Assembly (NCBI RefSeq): GCF_003346815.1
Contig: NZ_CP031217.1
Span: forward strand, 496,001-560,000
Length of the DNA: 64,000 nucleotides
Direction of reading: 5' to 3'
Source: Halarcobacter bivalviorum
Lineage (GTDB): Bacteria > Campylobacterota > Campylobacteria > Campylobacterales > Arcobacteraceae
In this document: in pieces, positions 26,219 to 35,786 of the stretch
Position numbering within the stretch: position 1 is the first letter of the stretch
How the letters are laid out: each line of letters opens with the position of its first letter
Notes under the pieces: generated by a model
Seen by the model: the letters and a program-made list of their open reading frames with translations, nothing else
Databases searched by the model: none
What the model was told of the DNA's origin: nothing
Made by a program: the position numbers and the translations under genes

Positions 26219-26929
26219 ATGGATAAACAAGAAAAAATTGTATCTATGTTTAATGATATTGCGGGAAGATATGATATTGCAAATAGAATTTTAAGTATGG
26301 GAATTGATAAGTCTTGGAGAAACAAGGCTTGTAATAAAGCATTAAGTTTATATAACAAAGATAGTTTAGAAAAAATTGTTGATGTTGCTTGTGGTACAGG
26401 TGATATGATTGATTTTTGGAAAACAGTTGCTAGAAAAAATGGAATTGAACTAAAAAATATTGTTGGTGTAGACCCTAGTGTTGGGATGATGGATGTTGCA
26501 AAGAATAAATTTCCAGAAGTAGAATTTATTGAAGCAGGTGCTGCTCAAATGCCACTTGATAGTAATAGTGCAGATCTTATCTCTATTTCATATGGAATTA
26601 GAAATGTAGTACAAAGACAAGAGGCTTTTGATGAGTTTGCAAGAGTACTTAAAAAAGATGGTCTTGTAGTTATCTCAGAGTTTACAAAACAAGAAAAAAC
26701 AAATATCTTAGACCACGTTACTGATTTTTATATGAATAAAGTTTTACCTACAATTGGTGGAATTATTTCAAAAAATAAAGAAGCATATAGATATTTACCT
26801 GATTCAATTGATGAATTTTTAACAACTGATAATCTATGTAAAGAGTTAAAACAAGCTGGACTTGAGCCAATTCATGTTCAATCTTTCTCTATGAAAATCT
26901 CTACACTTATTATTGCAAGAAAAATTTAA
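26219..26929 (+). CDS. ubiE: Demethylmenaquinone methyltransferase UbiE/MenG
   Basis: A SAM-dependent C-methyltransferase acting late in menaquinone synthesis (and ubiquinone, where present). The 236-residue protein has MFNDIAGRYDIANRILSMGID, the SAM motif I VDVACGTGDM, and NVVGVDPSVG-like, SISYGIRNV and SEFTKQE motifs characteristic of UbiE, and ends with KISTLIIARKI. I use ATG 26219 rather than the TTG three bases before it, since it lies six bases after TAGGA. Campylobacterota use menaquinone, so the menaquinone role is likely. Confidence 0.94.
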   Translation: MDKQEKIVSMFNDIAGRYDIANRILSMGIDKSWRNKACNKALSLYNKDSLEKIVDVACGTGDMIDFWKTVARKNGIELKNIVGVDPSVGMMDVAKNKFPEVEFIEAGAAQMPLDSNSADLISISYGIRNVVQRQEAFDEFARVLKKDGLVVISEFTKQEKTNILDHVTDFYMNKVLPTIGGIISKNKEAYRYLPDSIDEFLTTDNLCKELKQAGLEPIHVQSFSMKISTLIIARKI

Positions 26930-26959
26930 TTTCTTGCAATAATATTGCAAAGGAAAAAT

Positions 26960-28147
26960 TTGAATTCTGCAATTTCTGTTTCAACATTAAATACTCAAAT
27001 AAAATCTCTACTTGAAACTACTTTTATCAATGTTTATGTAGAAGGTGAAATCTCTAATTTAACTTACCATAATTCTGGACACATCTATTTTTCAATCAAA
27101 GATGAAAATTCAACAATCTCTTGTGTGATGTTTAAAGGTAATGCAAAATATTTAAAGTTTCAACTTGAAGTAGGCCAAAAAGTCACTATTACAGGGACAA
27201 TAACAGTATACACCCCAAGGGGAAGTTATCAACTTATGTGTACTAAAGTTGAACCCTCTGGACAAGGAGCTTTGGCTCTTGCTTTTGAACAATTAAAAGC
27301 AAAACTTCAAGCAAAGGGTTATTTTGAACAAGAAAGAAAGAAAAAACTTCCAAGCTATCCTAAAAAGATTGCATTAGTTACTTCTCCTACTGGTGCAGCA
27401 ATTGAAGATATGAAAAAAGTTGCAACAAATAGGTGGCCTTTAGTTGAACTTATACTTATACCTACTTTAGTTCAAGGAGAGAGTTCAAAATTTGATATTG
27501 TTGAATCAATCAAATATGCAGATAGACTTGAGGTTGACTTATTAGTTGTAGGAAGAGGTGGAGGAAGTATTGAAGATTTATGGGCTTTCAATGAAGAGAT
27601 AGTTGCAGATGCAATTTATAATTGTGAAAAACCTGTAATATCTGCAGTTGGACATGAAATAGATTTTTTAATTTCTGATTTTGTTGCTGATGTAAGGGCT
27701 GCAACTCCTTCAAATGCGATGGAAATTTCACTTCCTGATATTAATGAACATAGAATTTATTTAGACAATTTTAGTACAGATTTAGAAAATAGATTAAAAA
27801 ATCTTTTAAATAAAAAAGAAGTAGATTTAAAAAATATGTATAAACTTTTTGAACAAAATTCTTTAGATTCAAAATTTAATTTTATTTCAGAGCAAATAAA
27901 AGTATTAAAAGAGCGTTATTTTAATATCTTAAAGAATTATTTCCAGAATAAACAAAGCCGACTTGATTTATTAAAAGAGCAATTAAAATTAAGCAATCCT
28001 GATAATAAATATAAAAATGGATATGCACAATTATCAATAGATAATAAAATAGTTAACTTAGAAAATCTTGACCTTAATGATAAAGTTACACTACAAACCC
28101 CTAAAACAATTGCTTTGTGTACCATTGAAGATATAAAAAAGCAATAG
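26960..28147 (+). CDS. xseA: Exodeoxyribonuclease VII large subunit XseA
   Basis: The large subunit of exonuclease VII, a single-strand-specific nuclease. The 395-residue protein has an N-terminal OB fold (ISVSTLNTQIKSLL, SFSGHIYFSIKD-like NSGHIYFSIKDENS, SCVMFKGN), then the nuclease core with LVTSPTGAAIEDM, VGRGGGSIEDLWAFNEE and AVGHEIDFLISDFVADVRA, and a long C-terminal coiled coil. I place the start at TTG 26960, five bases after AAAGGA (26950-26954), giving NSAISVSTLN; the TTG at 26945 precedes that ribosome site. xseB is not adjacent. Confidence 0.94.
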   Translation: MNSAISVSTLNTQIKSLLETTFINVYVEGEISNLTYHNSGHIYFSIKDENSTISCVMFKGNAKYLKFQLEVGQKVTITGTITVYTPRGSYQLMCTKVEPSGQGALALAFEQLKAKLQAKGYFEQERKKKLPSYPKKIALVTSPTGAAIEDMKKVATNRWPLVELILIPTLVQGESSKFDIVESIKYADRLEVDLLVVGRGGGSIEDLWAFNEEIVADAIYNCEKPVISAVGHEIDFLISDFVADVRAATPSNAMEISLPDINEHRIYLDNFSTDLENRLKNLLNKKEVDLKNMYKLFEQNSLDSKFNFISEQIKVLKERYFNILKNYFQNKQSRLDLLKEQLKLSNPDNKYKNGYAQLSIDNKIVNLENLDLNDKVTLQTPKTIALCTIEDIKKQ

Positions 28148-28198
28148 TATTTTAAGTTTACAGTAGATAAAATATAGCAACATTCTTAAGGAGCGGGC

Positions 28199-30376
28199 AT
28201 GAAGGAAAGTTCTATTGCAAGTAAAATTCTAAGTAGAATTTTAGTAGTTGCTGCATTTATCATTGTAATTGCTGCAGGAATCTCATACTATATTGTTATG
28301 GGAATGAAGAAAGATATTGAGCTTCAAACAAAAAATCATTTTGAACTTCTTATTCAAGAAAGAATCAAAGCAAAGCTTGATATAGGTATCTCAAATGCAG
28401 TTACAATCTCAAAAAACAGTGATATTATTGAAGCCCTAGAAACAAATAATAGAGAATTAGCAGTTGAAGCATTAGCTGGAATCTCTAGTGCAATGAAAAA
28501 TGGAACCTCTTTCAAAAATGTAAAAATTCATATCCACGATAAAGATGTAAACTCATTTTTAAGAAATTGGAAGCCAGAAAAATTTGGTGATGAATTAAGC
28601 TCTTTTAGAAAAACTATCCTGGAAGTTAAAAATACTCAAAAACCTTTAGCTGCAATTGAAGTAGGGCGAGCAGGTTTAGTATTAAGAGGACTTTCTCCTA
28701 TTTTTAGTAGTAGTGGAGAATATATTGGTTCTTTAGAATTTATTCAAGGTTTTAATTCTGTTGTTAAAGATTTTAAAGCAGAAGATGAATTTCTTTTAGT
28801 TTTAATGAATGAGAGTCTAAAAAGAGGAGATGCTTTAACAGAACAAAACAAAGTTGGTAAATATTATATCTCACAAAAAGAAGTTGATGAAAAGTTTAAG
28901 AATGCAGCAACTTCTTTAGATTTTAATGATTTATTAACTAAAGGATATTTTACTGATAGTTCGTATTTTTATTCAAGTTTCCCTATTAAAGATTTTCAAG
29001 GTAATGTAATTGGTCAATACTTAACAGGAGACCATATTAAACATGTAGATAATAGTTTCAATGAATCTGCAAATTTAGTTTATTTTATGCTTATAATGAT
29101 GGTTATATTAACTTTAGTTTTAGTTAGTGTAACAGTAATTTTATTTAAGAAAATTGTAACGGGTGGATTAAATAAGTTTAAAAGTTCATTTGCTCATTTT
29201 TTAGATTTTATCTCATTTAAAACAAATACTTTTAAAAAACCAGCTGTTTATACAAATGATGAAGTTGGTCAAATGTTGACAATGTTAAATGAAACAGCAG
29301 ATATTTTTGATAAAAAATTAAAAGATGATATGAAAGTAATTGGAGAGATTGTTCTTACTACAGATAAAGTAGAACAAGGTATTTATAAGTGTAGAATTCA
29401 TGCAAGTTCTGATAATCCAATGATTGTTACTTTGAAAAATACTCTTAATAAAATGCTTGATGAAAATGAAAAAAATATGAGTGAAGTTGTGAGAACAGTA
29501 ACTCACTTTGCAAATGATGATTATACAGATAAAGTAAATATCTCTCCAAAACTTCAAGATAAAATGTTAGAAGTTATGGAAAGTATAAATAAGCTAGGAG
29601 AGGCATTAGGGAGTAACGCAAGATTAAACTTAAATAATGGACAAACCTTAGAGAATAATTCAGCAACAATGACAGCCTCAATGAATAACCTAGCAGCAAA
29701 AGCGAATGAACAAGCAGCCTCATTAGAAGAGACAGCAGCAGCAGTAGAAGAGATTACTTCAATAACAAGAAATAATGCAGAGAATGCTACAAAAATGGCT
29801 GAGCTAGGAAAAACAGTAAGAACATCAGTAACAACAGGAGAAGAGTTAGCAAGCAAAACAGCAAGCTCAATGGATGAGATAAATGAAAAAGTAACTTCAA
29901 TTAATGAAGCAATTACTGTTATTGATCAAATAGCCTTCCAAACAAATATTCTTTCACTTAATGCAGCAGTAGAAGCAGCAACAGCAGGAGAAGCAGGGAA
30001 AGGATTTGCAGTAGTAGCACAAGAAGTTAGAAATCTAGCAAATAGAAGTGCAGAAGCAGCAAGAGAAATAAAAGACTTAGTAGAAGATGCAAACCAAAAA
30101 GCAAATGATGGTAAAAAGATATCAGATGAGATGATAAACGGATATAAAGAATTAAATACACATATATCAGAAACAATCCATATCATAGAAGATGTGTCAA
30201 AAGCAAGTAAAGAACAGATGACAGGAATAGAACAAATAAATGATGCAGTAACAATGCTAGACCGAGTAACACAAGAGAACGCAAGTGAAGCGAATCAAGT
30301 AAAAGCAATAGCAGATGAAGTAGCAACAATGGCAAATGAACTAGTAAGTGACGCAAAAAGTAAAAAGTTTAACTAA
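28199..30376 (+). CDS. Methyl-accepting chemotaxis protein with periplasmic Cache-type sensor
   Basis: A 725-residue transmembrane chemoreceptor. Order: TM at about 15-35, a periplasmic domain with the segment [18 protein letters not shown] and [19 protein letters not shown] (double-Cache type), TM at about 292-315, a long HAMP-like linker, and the signalling hairpin with [19 protein letters not shown] and [17 protein letters not shown]. The ribosome site is AAGGAG. From about 29590 onward codon use changes, with almost all Ala as GCA and more CTA and AGC, and this continues into the PAS gene. It is followed at 12 bases by an Aer-type PAS gene, recalling the cetA/cetB arrangement of Campylobacter, though CetA has no periplasmic domain. 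Confidence 0.93.
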   Translation: MKESSIASKILSRILVVAAFIIVIAAGISYYIVMGMKKDIELQTKNHFELLIQERIKAKLDIGISNAVTISKNSDIIEALETNNRELAVEALAGISSAMKNGTSFKNVKIHIHDKDVNSFLRNWKPEKFGDELSSFRKTILEVKNTQKPLAAIEVGRAGLVLRGLSPIFSSSGEYIGSLEFIQGFNSVVKDFKAEDEFLLVLMNESLKRGDALTEQNKVGKYYISQKEVDEKFKNAATSLDFNDLLTKGYFTDSSYFYSSFPIKDFQGNVIGQYLTGDHIKHVDNSFNESANLVYFMLIMMVILTLVLVSVTVILFKKIVTGGLNKFKSSFAHFLDFISFKTNTFKKPAVYTNDEVGQMLTMLNETADIFDKKLKDDMKVIGEIVLTTDKVEQGIYKCRIHASSDNPMIVTLKNTLNKMLDENEKNMSEVVRTVTHFANDDYTDKVNISPKLQDKMLEVMESINKLGEALGSNARLNLNNGQTLENNSATMTASMNNLAAKANEQAASLEETAAAVEEITSITRNNAENATKMAELGKTVRTSVTTGEELASKTASSMDEINEKVTSINEAITVIDQIAFQTNILSLNAAVEAATAGEAGKGFAVVAQEVRNLANRSAEAAREIKDLVEDANQKANDGKKISDEMINGYKELNTHISETIHIIEDVSKASKEQMTGIEQINDAVTMLDRVTQENASEANQVKAIADEVATMANELVSDAKSKKFN

Positions 30377-30388
30377 AGGAAGAGATAG

Positions 30389-30793
30389 ATGGCAGCAGGA
30401 CAAGAGACAGTATTAGATGAATACGCATTCCTAGTTAGTGAGACAGATGCAAAAGGGATGATAAGATTTGCAAATGATGATTTTTGTAAAATAGCAGAAT
30501 ACTCACTAGAAGAGTTAGTAGGGAATCCGCATAGTATGGTAAGACACAAAGATATGCCAAAGAAAGCATTTAAAAGCTTGTGGGAGACAGTACAAAAAGG
30601 TGATACCTGGACAGGATATGTGAAGAATGCAACAAAAACAGGAGGGTATTATTGGGTATTTGCAACAGTATATCCATTTGAGAGTTGTGATGGAACAAAA
30701 GGATATTTATCTTGTAGAAGAAAACCATCAAGAGAAGAGATTTTAGCCGCTGAAAAACTTTATGCTCAGTGGAATTTAGAAGAAGGAAGGTAA
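30389..30793 (+). CDS. Aer/CetB-type PAS domain protein
   Basis: A 134-residue soluble single PAS domain. It has YAFLVSETDAKGMIRFAND, DFCKIAEYSLEELVGNPHSMVRH, and the typical WTGYVKNATKTGGYYWVFATVYPF of Aer/CetB sensors that bind FAD or haem and report redox or energy state to a partner receptor. It lies between an MCP and cheW, so it may relay energy signals to the upstream chemoreceptor. Which cofactor it binds cannot be seen. Its first about 330 bases share the codon bias of the upstream MCP signalling domain, while its last codons return to the local style. Confidence 0.9.
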   Translation: MAAGQETVLDEYAFLVSETDAKGMIRFANDDFCKIAEYSLEELVGNPHSMVRHKDMPKKAFKSLWETVQKGDTWTGYVKNATKTGGYYWVFATVYPFESCDGTKGYLSCRRKPSREEILAAEKLYAQWNLEEGR

Positions 30794-30794
30794 C

Positions 30795-31280
30795 ATGGAA
30801 AAAAATAAAATGAATAAAGAAGAAATTGTAAATAATGCTAATACAAGTGAGTATATGACATTTGAACTTGGTAAAATGAAATATGCAATTGAATTACCAA
30901 AAATAAGAGAGATTTTAACTTATCCTGATTTAATTACTACTCTGCCAAATACAAAAAAATGGGTAAAAGGTTTAATCAATCTAAGAGGTGAAGTTGTTCC
31001 TATTTTAGATATTAGAATCAAATTTAAAACTGGTGAACCAATTTATAATGAGAGTACTGCTGTAATTGCAGTTATTACAGAAGATAAAAGAATGATTGGA
31101 TTAGTAGTTGATAAAGTTGATGATGTACAAAGAATTGATATCTCGTCTTTAGCTCCTGTATCAGATATGGGGTCTGCAATTCCCTCTAAATATTTAAAAG
31201 GTTTTGTAAGATTAGAAAACAATCAAATGTTAGTAATTATGGATGTTGAATCTGTTGTTGATAAAGAAGAACTTCGATAG
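30795..31280 (+). CDS. cheW: Chemotaxis coupling protein CheW
   Basis: A 161-residue CheW domain protein that links chemoreceptors to the CheA kinase. It has EYMTFELGKMKYAIELPKI, the conserved VKGLINLRGEVVPILDIR, and a C-terminal IGLVVDKVDDVQRID with LKGFVRLENNQMLVIMDVE. It follows the PAS gene by one base and is downstream of the MCP, so this looks like a self-contained receptor cassette. CheA is not in the window; several CheW paralogues are expected in such genomes. Confidence 0.93.
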   Translation: MEKNKMNKEEIVNNANTSEYMTFELGKMKYAIELPKIREILTYPDLITTLPNTKKWVKGLINLRGEVVPILDIRIKFKTGEPIYNESTAVIAVITEDKRMIGLVVDKVDDVQRIDISSLAPVSDMGSAIPSKYLKGFVRLENNQMLVIMDVESVVDKEELR

Positions 31281-31290
31281 GTAGGTTTTC

Positions 31291-31686
31291 ATGATGGAAG
31301 AAAAAATCAAAAAACTTAGGTCAATGAAACTTCTTTTTGTAGAAGATGAAGAGGATTTAATTGAAATAATATCTGATACATTAGATAAATTAGATAGTAA
31401 TTATCTAACTGCAAAAAATGGGGAAGAAGCCTTAAAACTTGTAGAAGATAATCCTGATTTATCTATGATAATAACAGATATTAATATGCCCGTAATGAAT
31501 GGCTTAGAGATGATTGAAGAGTTAAAAGCAAAAAATATTAATCTTCCAATAATTGTAATGTCAGCTCATACAGAATTAGAGTATATAAATAAAGCAAAAG
31601 AACTTGGTGTAAATGATTATTTACTAAAGCCTTTTGATTTTATTAAATTTATAAATTTAATTGTTGAATTGGATAAAAATAACTAA
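31291..31686 (+). CDS. CheY-like response regulator
   Basis: A 131-residue receiver domain with acidic FVEDEED near the N-terminus, phospho-acceptor Asp in MIITDINMPVMNG, VMSAHTE and Lys in YLLKPFDF. No output domain. Together with the next gene, which begins with a similar receiver (EDD, ADINMPNLNG, TKPID), it forms a tandem of receivers at the end of the chemoreceptor cassette. Its stop codon shares one base with the next gene's ATG. Confidence 0.9.
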   Translation: MMEEKIKKLRSMKLLFVEDEEDLIEIISDTLDKLDSNYLTAKNGEEALKLVEDNPDLSMIITDINMPVMNGLEMIEELKAKNINLPIIVMSAHTELEYINKAKELGVNDYLLKPFDFIKFINLIVELDKNN

Positions 31687-33062
31687 TGTCTAATATTGAT
31701 AAAAATCTTTTAAAAAGATTAAAGGTTTTATATGTGGAGGATGATGCTAGTGTTAGAAATGACCTAGTTAGTCTTTTATCAAATTTTTTTCAAAATGTTT
31801 TTTTTGCAGAAGATGGCAAAGAAGGACTTAGAGTCTATGAAGAAAATAAAGATGAAATCGATGTAATAATTGCAGATATCAATATGCCAAATTTAAATGG
31901 TATTGATATGGTAAAAAAAATTAGAGAAATAGACAAAGATGTTTTTGTACTTTTTGCAACTGCTTATTCAGATAATGAATTTCTTAGTGAAGCTATAAAG
32001 TTAAAGGTATTTGAATATGTAACTAAGCCTATTGATATAAGAAAGCTTATGAATATTTTAAATGATTTAGCACTTATGAAATATCAAGAATTTTTATTAG
32101 ATCAGCAAACAAAAGAACTAAAAAAGTATAAAGATATTATCTATAATAATAATATTGTAATTAGAACTGATAGTGATTTTAAAATCAAATATGTAAATCC
32201 TCTTTTTTGTGATATTACAGGTTTTTCAAATGAAGAGTTACTTGATAAAGATATTGATACTCTTAGACATCCTGAAACAGATAAAAAAATCTATGAAAAA
32301 ATAAAAATGATGGTTCCTGTTAATAAGCAATTTGAAGAGAGAGTTAAAAATATAAAAAAAGATGGAAGTTTTTATATTTCAAATACTTCTGTAGTTGCTG
32401 TTTTAAACGACTCTGGTGAGTTTGTTGGTTCTTTAATGATTCAAAAAGATGAGACACAAGAACTTACTAAAAGAAGAGAAGTTCAAACACATTTAATAAA
32501 AGACAAAGGTGAAATTTTTATTAAAGGTAAGGAAGCAAGTGCAGAATTACAATATGAAATAAATAGATTAAAATTTGAAATTGAAAAATTAGAAAAAGAG
32601 CTAAGAGTATCAAAATCAGATAAAGATAAATATATTTATAGTCTTGAAAAATATAGAGTAGAAAATAAAAAAGTAAAACTACAATATAAACAACTTAAAA
32701 ATGAAACTGATATGATAGAAGAGAAACATACTCTTGTAAAAAAAGTAAATAAAGAGAATGCTGATTTAAAAATCGAAAATAAAATGTTAAGTACTAAGTT
32801 AGAAAATATTGAAACAAATCATGAAAAAGAGTGTAAACAAATAAAAGTAAATTATGAAGTTGAATTAGATGATTTAGAACAAGAACTTAATACTTTAAAA
32901 GAGAAACTTGAAAATGTAGAAAATGCAGAAGCTGTATCTCAAAAACTTTCATATTGGAAAGAGAAAGCAAAAGCTGAAGCAAAAAGAGTAGAAAGACTTG
33001 AAAAAGAGCTTTTAAATATAGCTCCAAAAGATGTTTTAGTTAGAATATTTGGAAGCTCTTAA
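31686..33062 (+). CDS. Receiver-PAS-coiled-coil signalling protein
   Basis: A 458-residue soluble protein: receiver domain (1-125; VEDDASVRND, IIADINMPNLNG, YVTKPID), PAS domain (about 145-255; YVNPLFCDITGFSNEELLDKD), then a long coiled coil (about 275-445) with LQYEINRLKFEIEKLEKEL and many Lys/Glu, ending KDVLVRIFGSS. There is no kinase, GGDEF or HD domain, so the output is probably protein binding through the coiled coil. As the last gene of the MCP-PAS-cheW-receiver unit it may organise or regulate the receptor complex. It ends in a hairpin. Confidence 0.85.
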   Translation: MSNIDKNLLKRLKVLYVEDDASVRNDLVSLLSNFFQNVFFAEDGKEGLRVYEENKDEIDVIIADINMPNLNGIDMVKKIREIDKDVFVLFATAYSDNEFLSEAIKLKVFEYVTKPIDIRKLMNILNDLALMKYQEFLLDQQTKELKKYKDIIYNNNIVIRTDSDFKIKYVNPLFCDITGFSNEELLDKDIDTLRHPETDKKIYEKIKMMVPVNKQFEERVKNIKKDGSFYISNTSVVAVLNDSGEFVGSLMIQKDETQELTKRREVQTHLIKDKGEIFIKGKEASAELQYEINRLKFEIEKLEKELRVSKSDKDKYIYSLEKYRVENKKVKLQYKQLKNETDMIEEKHTLVKKVNKENADLKIENKMLSTKLENIETNHEKECKQIKVNYEVELDDLEQELNTLKEKLENVENAEAVSQKLSYWKEKAKAEAKRVERLEKELLNIAPKDVLVRIFGSS

Positions 33063-33074
33063 AAAGCTTCCAAA
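33048..33074. terminator. Hairpin at convergent 3' ends
   Basis: TTTGGAAGCT (33048-33057) pairs perfectly with AGCTTCCAAA (33065-33074) around a seven-base loop. It spans the stop codon of the receiver-PAS-coiled-coil gene and sits just before the convergent cyclophilin stop at 33081. Confidence 0.65.
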
Positions 33075-33080
33075 ATAAGA

Positions 33081-33611
33081 TTATTTAATCTCAATAGAGA
33101 TAATTTTTTGATCACTTAAAGGTTTATCACCTTGATATCTTCCTGAAGTAGGAACATTTTCTATTTTTTTAACAATATCCATACCACTTTTCACATATCC
33201 AAAAATAGTATGTCTACCATTTAACCAATAAGTTGGAACTGTTGTAATAAAAAATTGGCTTCCATTTGTATTTGGTCCTGCATTAGCCATAGCTAAAATT
33301 CCTGCTTTATCAAATAAAGCTTTTGAAGAGAATTCATCTTTAAAAGGTTTCCCCCAAATAGATTCACCACCTCTACCTGTGGCAGTAGGATCTCCACCTT
33401 GAATCATAAAACCTTTAATAACTCTATGAAAAACTGTACCATTATAGTATCCGTTTTTTGAATGAGTAACAAAATTTTCAACTGCTTTTGGAGCTAAATC
33501 TGCTCTAAGCTCAATTTCAATATCACCTTGATTAGTTTTAATTGTTGCAATAGGGTTATTTGCTTCTAAAAACATTACAAGTGAAAATAAAAAAAGAAAA
33601 ATCTTTTTCAT
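33081..33611 (-). CDS. Periplasmic cyclophilin-type peptidyl-prolyl isomerase
   Basis: A 176-residue cyclophilin that isomerises Xaa-Pro bonds during protein folding. Residues 1-17 form a signal peptide ([17 protein letters not shown]), so it is probably periplasmic. The catalytic core has [16 protein letters not shown] (catalytic Arg and Phe, then Gln), [34 protein letters not shown] and [12 protein letters not shown]. The length suits a single domain. It is transcribed alone, divergent from the ferredoxin-like gene at 33757. Confidence 0.95.
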   Translation of the reverse strand: MKKIFLFLFSLVMFLEANNPIATIKTNQGDIEIELRADLAPKAVENFVTHSKNGYYNGTVFHRVIKGFMIQGGDPTATGRGGESIWGKPFKDEFSSKALFDKAGILAMANAGPNTNGSQFFITTVPTYWLNGRHTIFGYVKSGMDIVKKIENVPTSGRYQGDKPLSDQKIISIEIK

Positions 33612-33756
33612 TTTAATCTATCCTTTATCTATTTTATAAAGAAATTAGTATATTCTTTGAAGATTTAAAACATTATTAAAGCTTATACTTTAGATGAGTT
33701 TAATAAAGATTTGTTAAAATTCAAATAATAATTTCATATAGGTTAAAGGATTAATT

Positions 33757-34116
33757 ATGATGCCTCAAATGCCTCAACCAACATTTTATATTTTTAAGTG
33801 TGAACAAAGTGCTCCTCCAGGAATGCCAAAACCTTCATGTGTAAATGAACAAACGCAAGATTTATTTAACTATCTTGCTCAAAGTTTAATGCAAAAGGGT
33901 ATAATGGGACCAGTTCAAGCAATAAGAACTTCATGTTTAGGAAGATGTCAAATGGGACCAGTAATGATGGTAGAACCAGGTCATTATATGTATAGCAATT
34001 TATCTAAGGAAAAAATAGATAAAATAGTGCAAGAACATATTATAGGCGGTACTCCTGTACAAGAATATTTAATTCCAGAACAGTTCTGGGGTGAACCTAT
34101 AAATTTAGCTCAATAG
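33757..34116 (+). CDS. Thioredoxin-like [2Fe-2S] ferredoxin domain protein
   Basis: A 119-residue protein with the thioredoxin-like 2Fe-2S fold: the first Cys pair is spread in YIFKCEQSAPPGMPKPSC and the second in TSCLGRCQMGPVMMVEP, which matches the C-x(11-12)-C and C-x3-C pattern of this family, also seen in NuoE-like domains. It ends with a conserved tail (VQEYLIPEQFWGEP). Start ATG 33757 lies six bases after AAAGGA. Electron-transfer role inferred; partner unknown. It precedes panD by 20 bases. Confidence 0.88.
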   Translation: MMPQMPQPTFYIFKCEQSAPPGMPKPSCVNEQTQDLFNYLAQSLMQKGIMGPVQAIRTSCLGRCQMGPVMMVEPGHYMYSNLSKEKIDKIVQEHIIGGTPVQEYLIPEQFWGEPINLAQ

Positions 34117-34136
34117 AGTAAAAGGGAAAAGACAAA

Positions 34137-34520
34137 ATGACATTTGATATGCTGTATAGTAAAATACACAGAGCGACTGTTTCAGATGCAAATCTTAATT
34201 ATGTAGGCTCAATTACAATTGATGAAGACTTAATGAAAGCTGCAAAGCTTAGAGTTGGTCAAAAAGTAGAGATTGTAAATGTGAATAATGGTGAGAGATT
34301 TGCTACATATGTTATTAAAGGAAAAGCTGGCAGTAAAGATATGTGCTTAAATGGTGCAGCTGCTAGAAAAGTAGAAATTGGTGATAAAATTATTGTTATC
34401 TCTTATGCTTCGTATACAGAAGAAGAGCTAGAAAATTATTTACCAACAGTTGTAATTGTTGATGAAAAAAATAATATTGAAACAATTACAAATGAATTAG
34501 TAGGAAGTGATCATGTTTGA
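34137..34520 (+). CDS. panD: Aspartate 1-decarboxylase PanD proenzyme
   Basis: PanD makes beta-alanine for pantothenate synthesis and activates itself by cleavage to form a pyruvoyl group. The 127-residue proenzyme has [21 protein letters not shown], with the Gly-Ser cleavage site in YVGSI around residues 24-25, the catalytic Lys9 in YSKIHRA, and [20 protein letters not shown]. It overlaps the ebfC gene frame end-to-start. PanB is at 1234 in this window, separated by 32 kb. Confidence 0.96.
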   Translation: MTFDMLYSKIHRATVSDANLNYVGSITIDEDLMKAAKLRVGQKVEIVNVNNGERFATYVIKGKAGSKDMCLNGAAARKVEIGDKIIVISYASYTEEELENYLPTVVIVDEKNNIETITNELVGSDHV

Positions 34521-34836
34521 TGGTATTGATTTAAGTAAAATCAATTTAAATGATGTGATGGGTCAAGTTCAAGAGATGGCTGATAAAGCTAAAGAAGAGA
34601 ATGCAAATAGAATTTTCACTGCAAAAGCTGGTGGAGGAATGGTAGAAATCTCAATTAATGGAAATAGTGAAGTAATTGATTTACAAATTGATGACTCTTT
34701 ATTAGAAGATAAAGACTCTTTACAAATCCTTTTAATCTCTTGTATGAATGATGTAATTAAACAAAGTGATGAAAATAAAAAAGCTATGGCAATGAGTATG
34801 ATGGGTGGATTTGGCTCTTTTGGTCAAAAATCTTAA
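34513..34836 (+). CDS. YbaB/EbfC family nucleoid-associated protein
   Basis: A 107-residue small DNA-binding protein of the YbaB/EbfC family, usually dimeric and nucleoid associated. It has [18 protein letters not shown], the central [25 protein letters not shown] and a C-terminal Met-rich [11 protein letters not shown] choose ATG 34513, five bases after TAGGAAG, over the GTG at 34507 which lies in that ribosome site. It overlaps the panD stop by eight bases. In many bacteria it neighbours dnaX or recR; here it lies between panD and ispA. Confidence 0.92.
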   Translation: MFDGIDLSKINLNDVMGQVQEMADKAKEENANRIFTAKAGGGMVEISINGNSEVIDLQIDDSLLEDKDSLQILLISCMNDVIKQSDENKKAMAMSMMGGFGSFGQKS

Positions 34837-34839
34837 ATC

Positions 34840-35703
34840 ATGAAAAAACTACTAGAAACTTTTGAATCTCATTTATTAAATAATTTACCAAAATCTAAAA
34901 CTTTTCACCCCCATTTTGAAGAAGCTTTAGCAGATATGCTAAAAGCTGGGGGAAAAAGATTTAGACCTATGCTACTTTTAGCTGTAGTTAAATCAAGAAA
35001 ACCACTTCTTATAGCAAACTCTTTAGATGTTGCTCTTGGAATAGAGATGTTACATACATACTCTCTAGTTCATGATGATTTACCTGCTATGGATAATGCT
35101 GATTTAAGAAGAGGTTTTCAAACTCTTCATAAAAAGTATGATGAAGTAACAGCTATTTTAGTTGGTGATGCTTTAAATACTGAAAGTTTTAATAAAATAG
35201 TAAACGCTTCACTACATAATGATATTAAAATTGAATTAATCAAAACTTTAAGTAGTGATGGTGGAATTGATGGAATGATTATAGGTCAAGCTATTGATTG
35301 TCATTTTGAAAACCAAAAAATTGAGTTAGAACAATTAGAGTTTTTGCATATAAATAAAACTGCAAAATTAATTGCTGGTTCACTTAAAATGGGTGCAACT
35401 ATTGCTGAATATAGTGATGAAATAAAAGATAAACTTTATTCATTTGGGCTTGATTTAGGTTTATTATTTCAAATTCAAGATGATATTATTGATGAGACGC
35501 AAACTGAAGAAGAAGCAGGTAAAACTACACAAAACGATGAGGCTAAAAACTCATTTGTAAATCTTTTAGGTTTACAAGGTGCAAAAGAGGCAGCTGATAA
35601 TTTAGCCAAAAAGTGTGAAAATCAATTAGAAAAATTTGATGAAACTTTAAAAGAAAACTTGATAGAACTACTGTCAAAATACCTTTTTAGACACAATTCA
35701 TAA
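34840..35703 (+). CDS. ispA: Polyprenyl (farnesyl/geranylgeranyl) diphosphate synthase IspA
   Basis: A trans-isoprenyl diphosphate synthase adding isopentenyl units to allylic diphosphates. The 287-residue protein has the first Asp-rich motif LVHDDLPAMDNADLRRG and the second FQIQDDIIDET, with GGKRFRPMLLL and VGDALNTESF between. Length fits the short-chain synthases. It follows ebfC by three bases and is the last gene before the groES promoter. Product chain length cannot be read with certainty. Confidence 0.93.
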   Translation: MKKLLETFESHLLNNLPKSKTFHPHFEEALADMLKAGGKRFRPMLLLAVVKSRKPLLIANSLDVALGIEMLHTYSLVHDDLPAMDNADLRRGFQTLHKKYDEVTAILVGDALNTESFNKIVNASLHNDIKIELIKTLSSDGGIDGMIIGQAIDCHFENQKIELEQLEFLHINKTAKLIAGSLKMGATIAEYSDEIKDKLYSFGLDLGLLFQIQDDIIDETQTEEEAGKTTQNDEAKNSFVNLLGLQGAKEAADNLAKKCENQLEKFDETLKENLIELLSKYLFRHNS

Positions 35704-35730
35704 AACTTTAGTCAATTATACTCATACCTC

Positions 35731-35759
35731 TTGACAAATTATCAAAAATTTTATAAAAT
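35731..35759 (+). promoter_or_regulatory. groES promoter
   Basis: TTGACA at 35731-35736 and TAAAAT at 35754-35759 are 17 bases apart, a good sigma-70-type match. Predicted transcription start lies about 35766, inside the CIRCE element, which fits repression by HrcA. Confidence 0.7.
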
Positions 35760-35786
35760 TTGGCACTCTATTTTTTTGAGTGCTAA
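35760..35786. promoter_or_regulatory. CIRCE element (HrcA operator)
   Basis: TTGGCACTC at 35760-35768, nine bases, then GAGTGCTAA at 35778-35786, matching the CIRCE consensus TTAGCACTC-N9-GAGTGCTAA with one mismatch. It overlaps the expected transcription start of groES and lies about 35 bases before the ATG. No hrcA gene is in the window. Confidence 0.9.
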
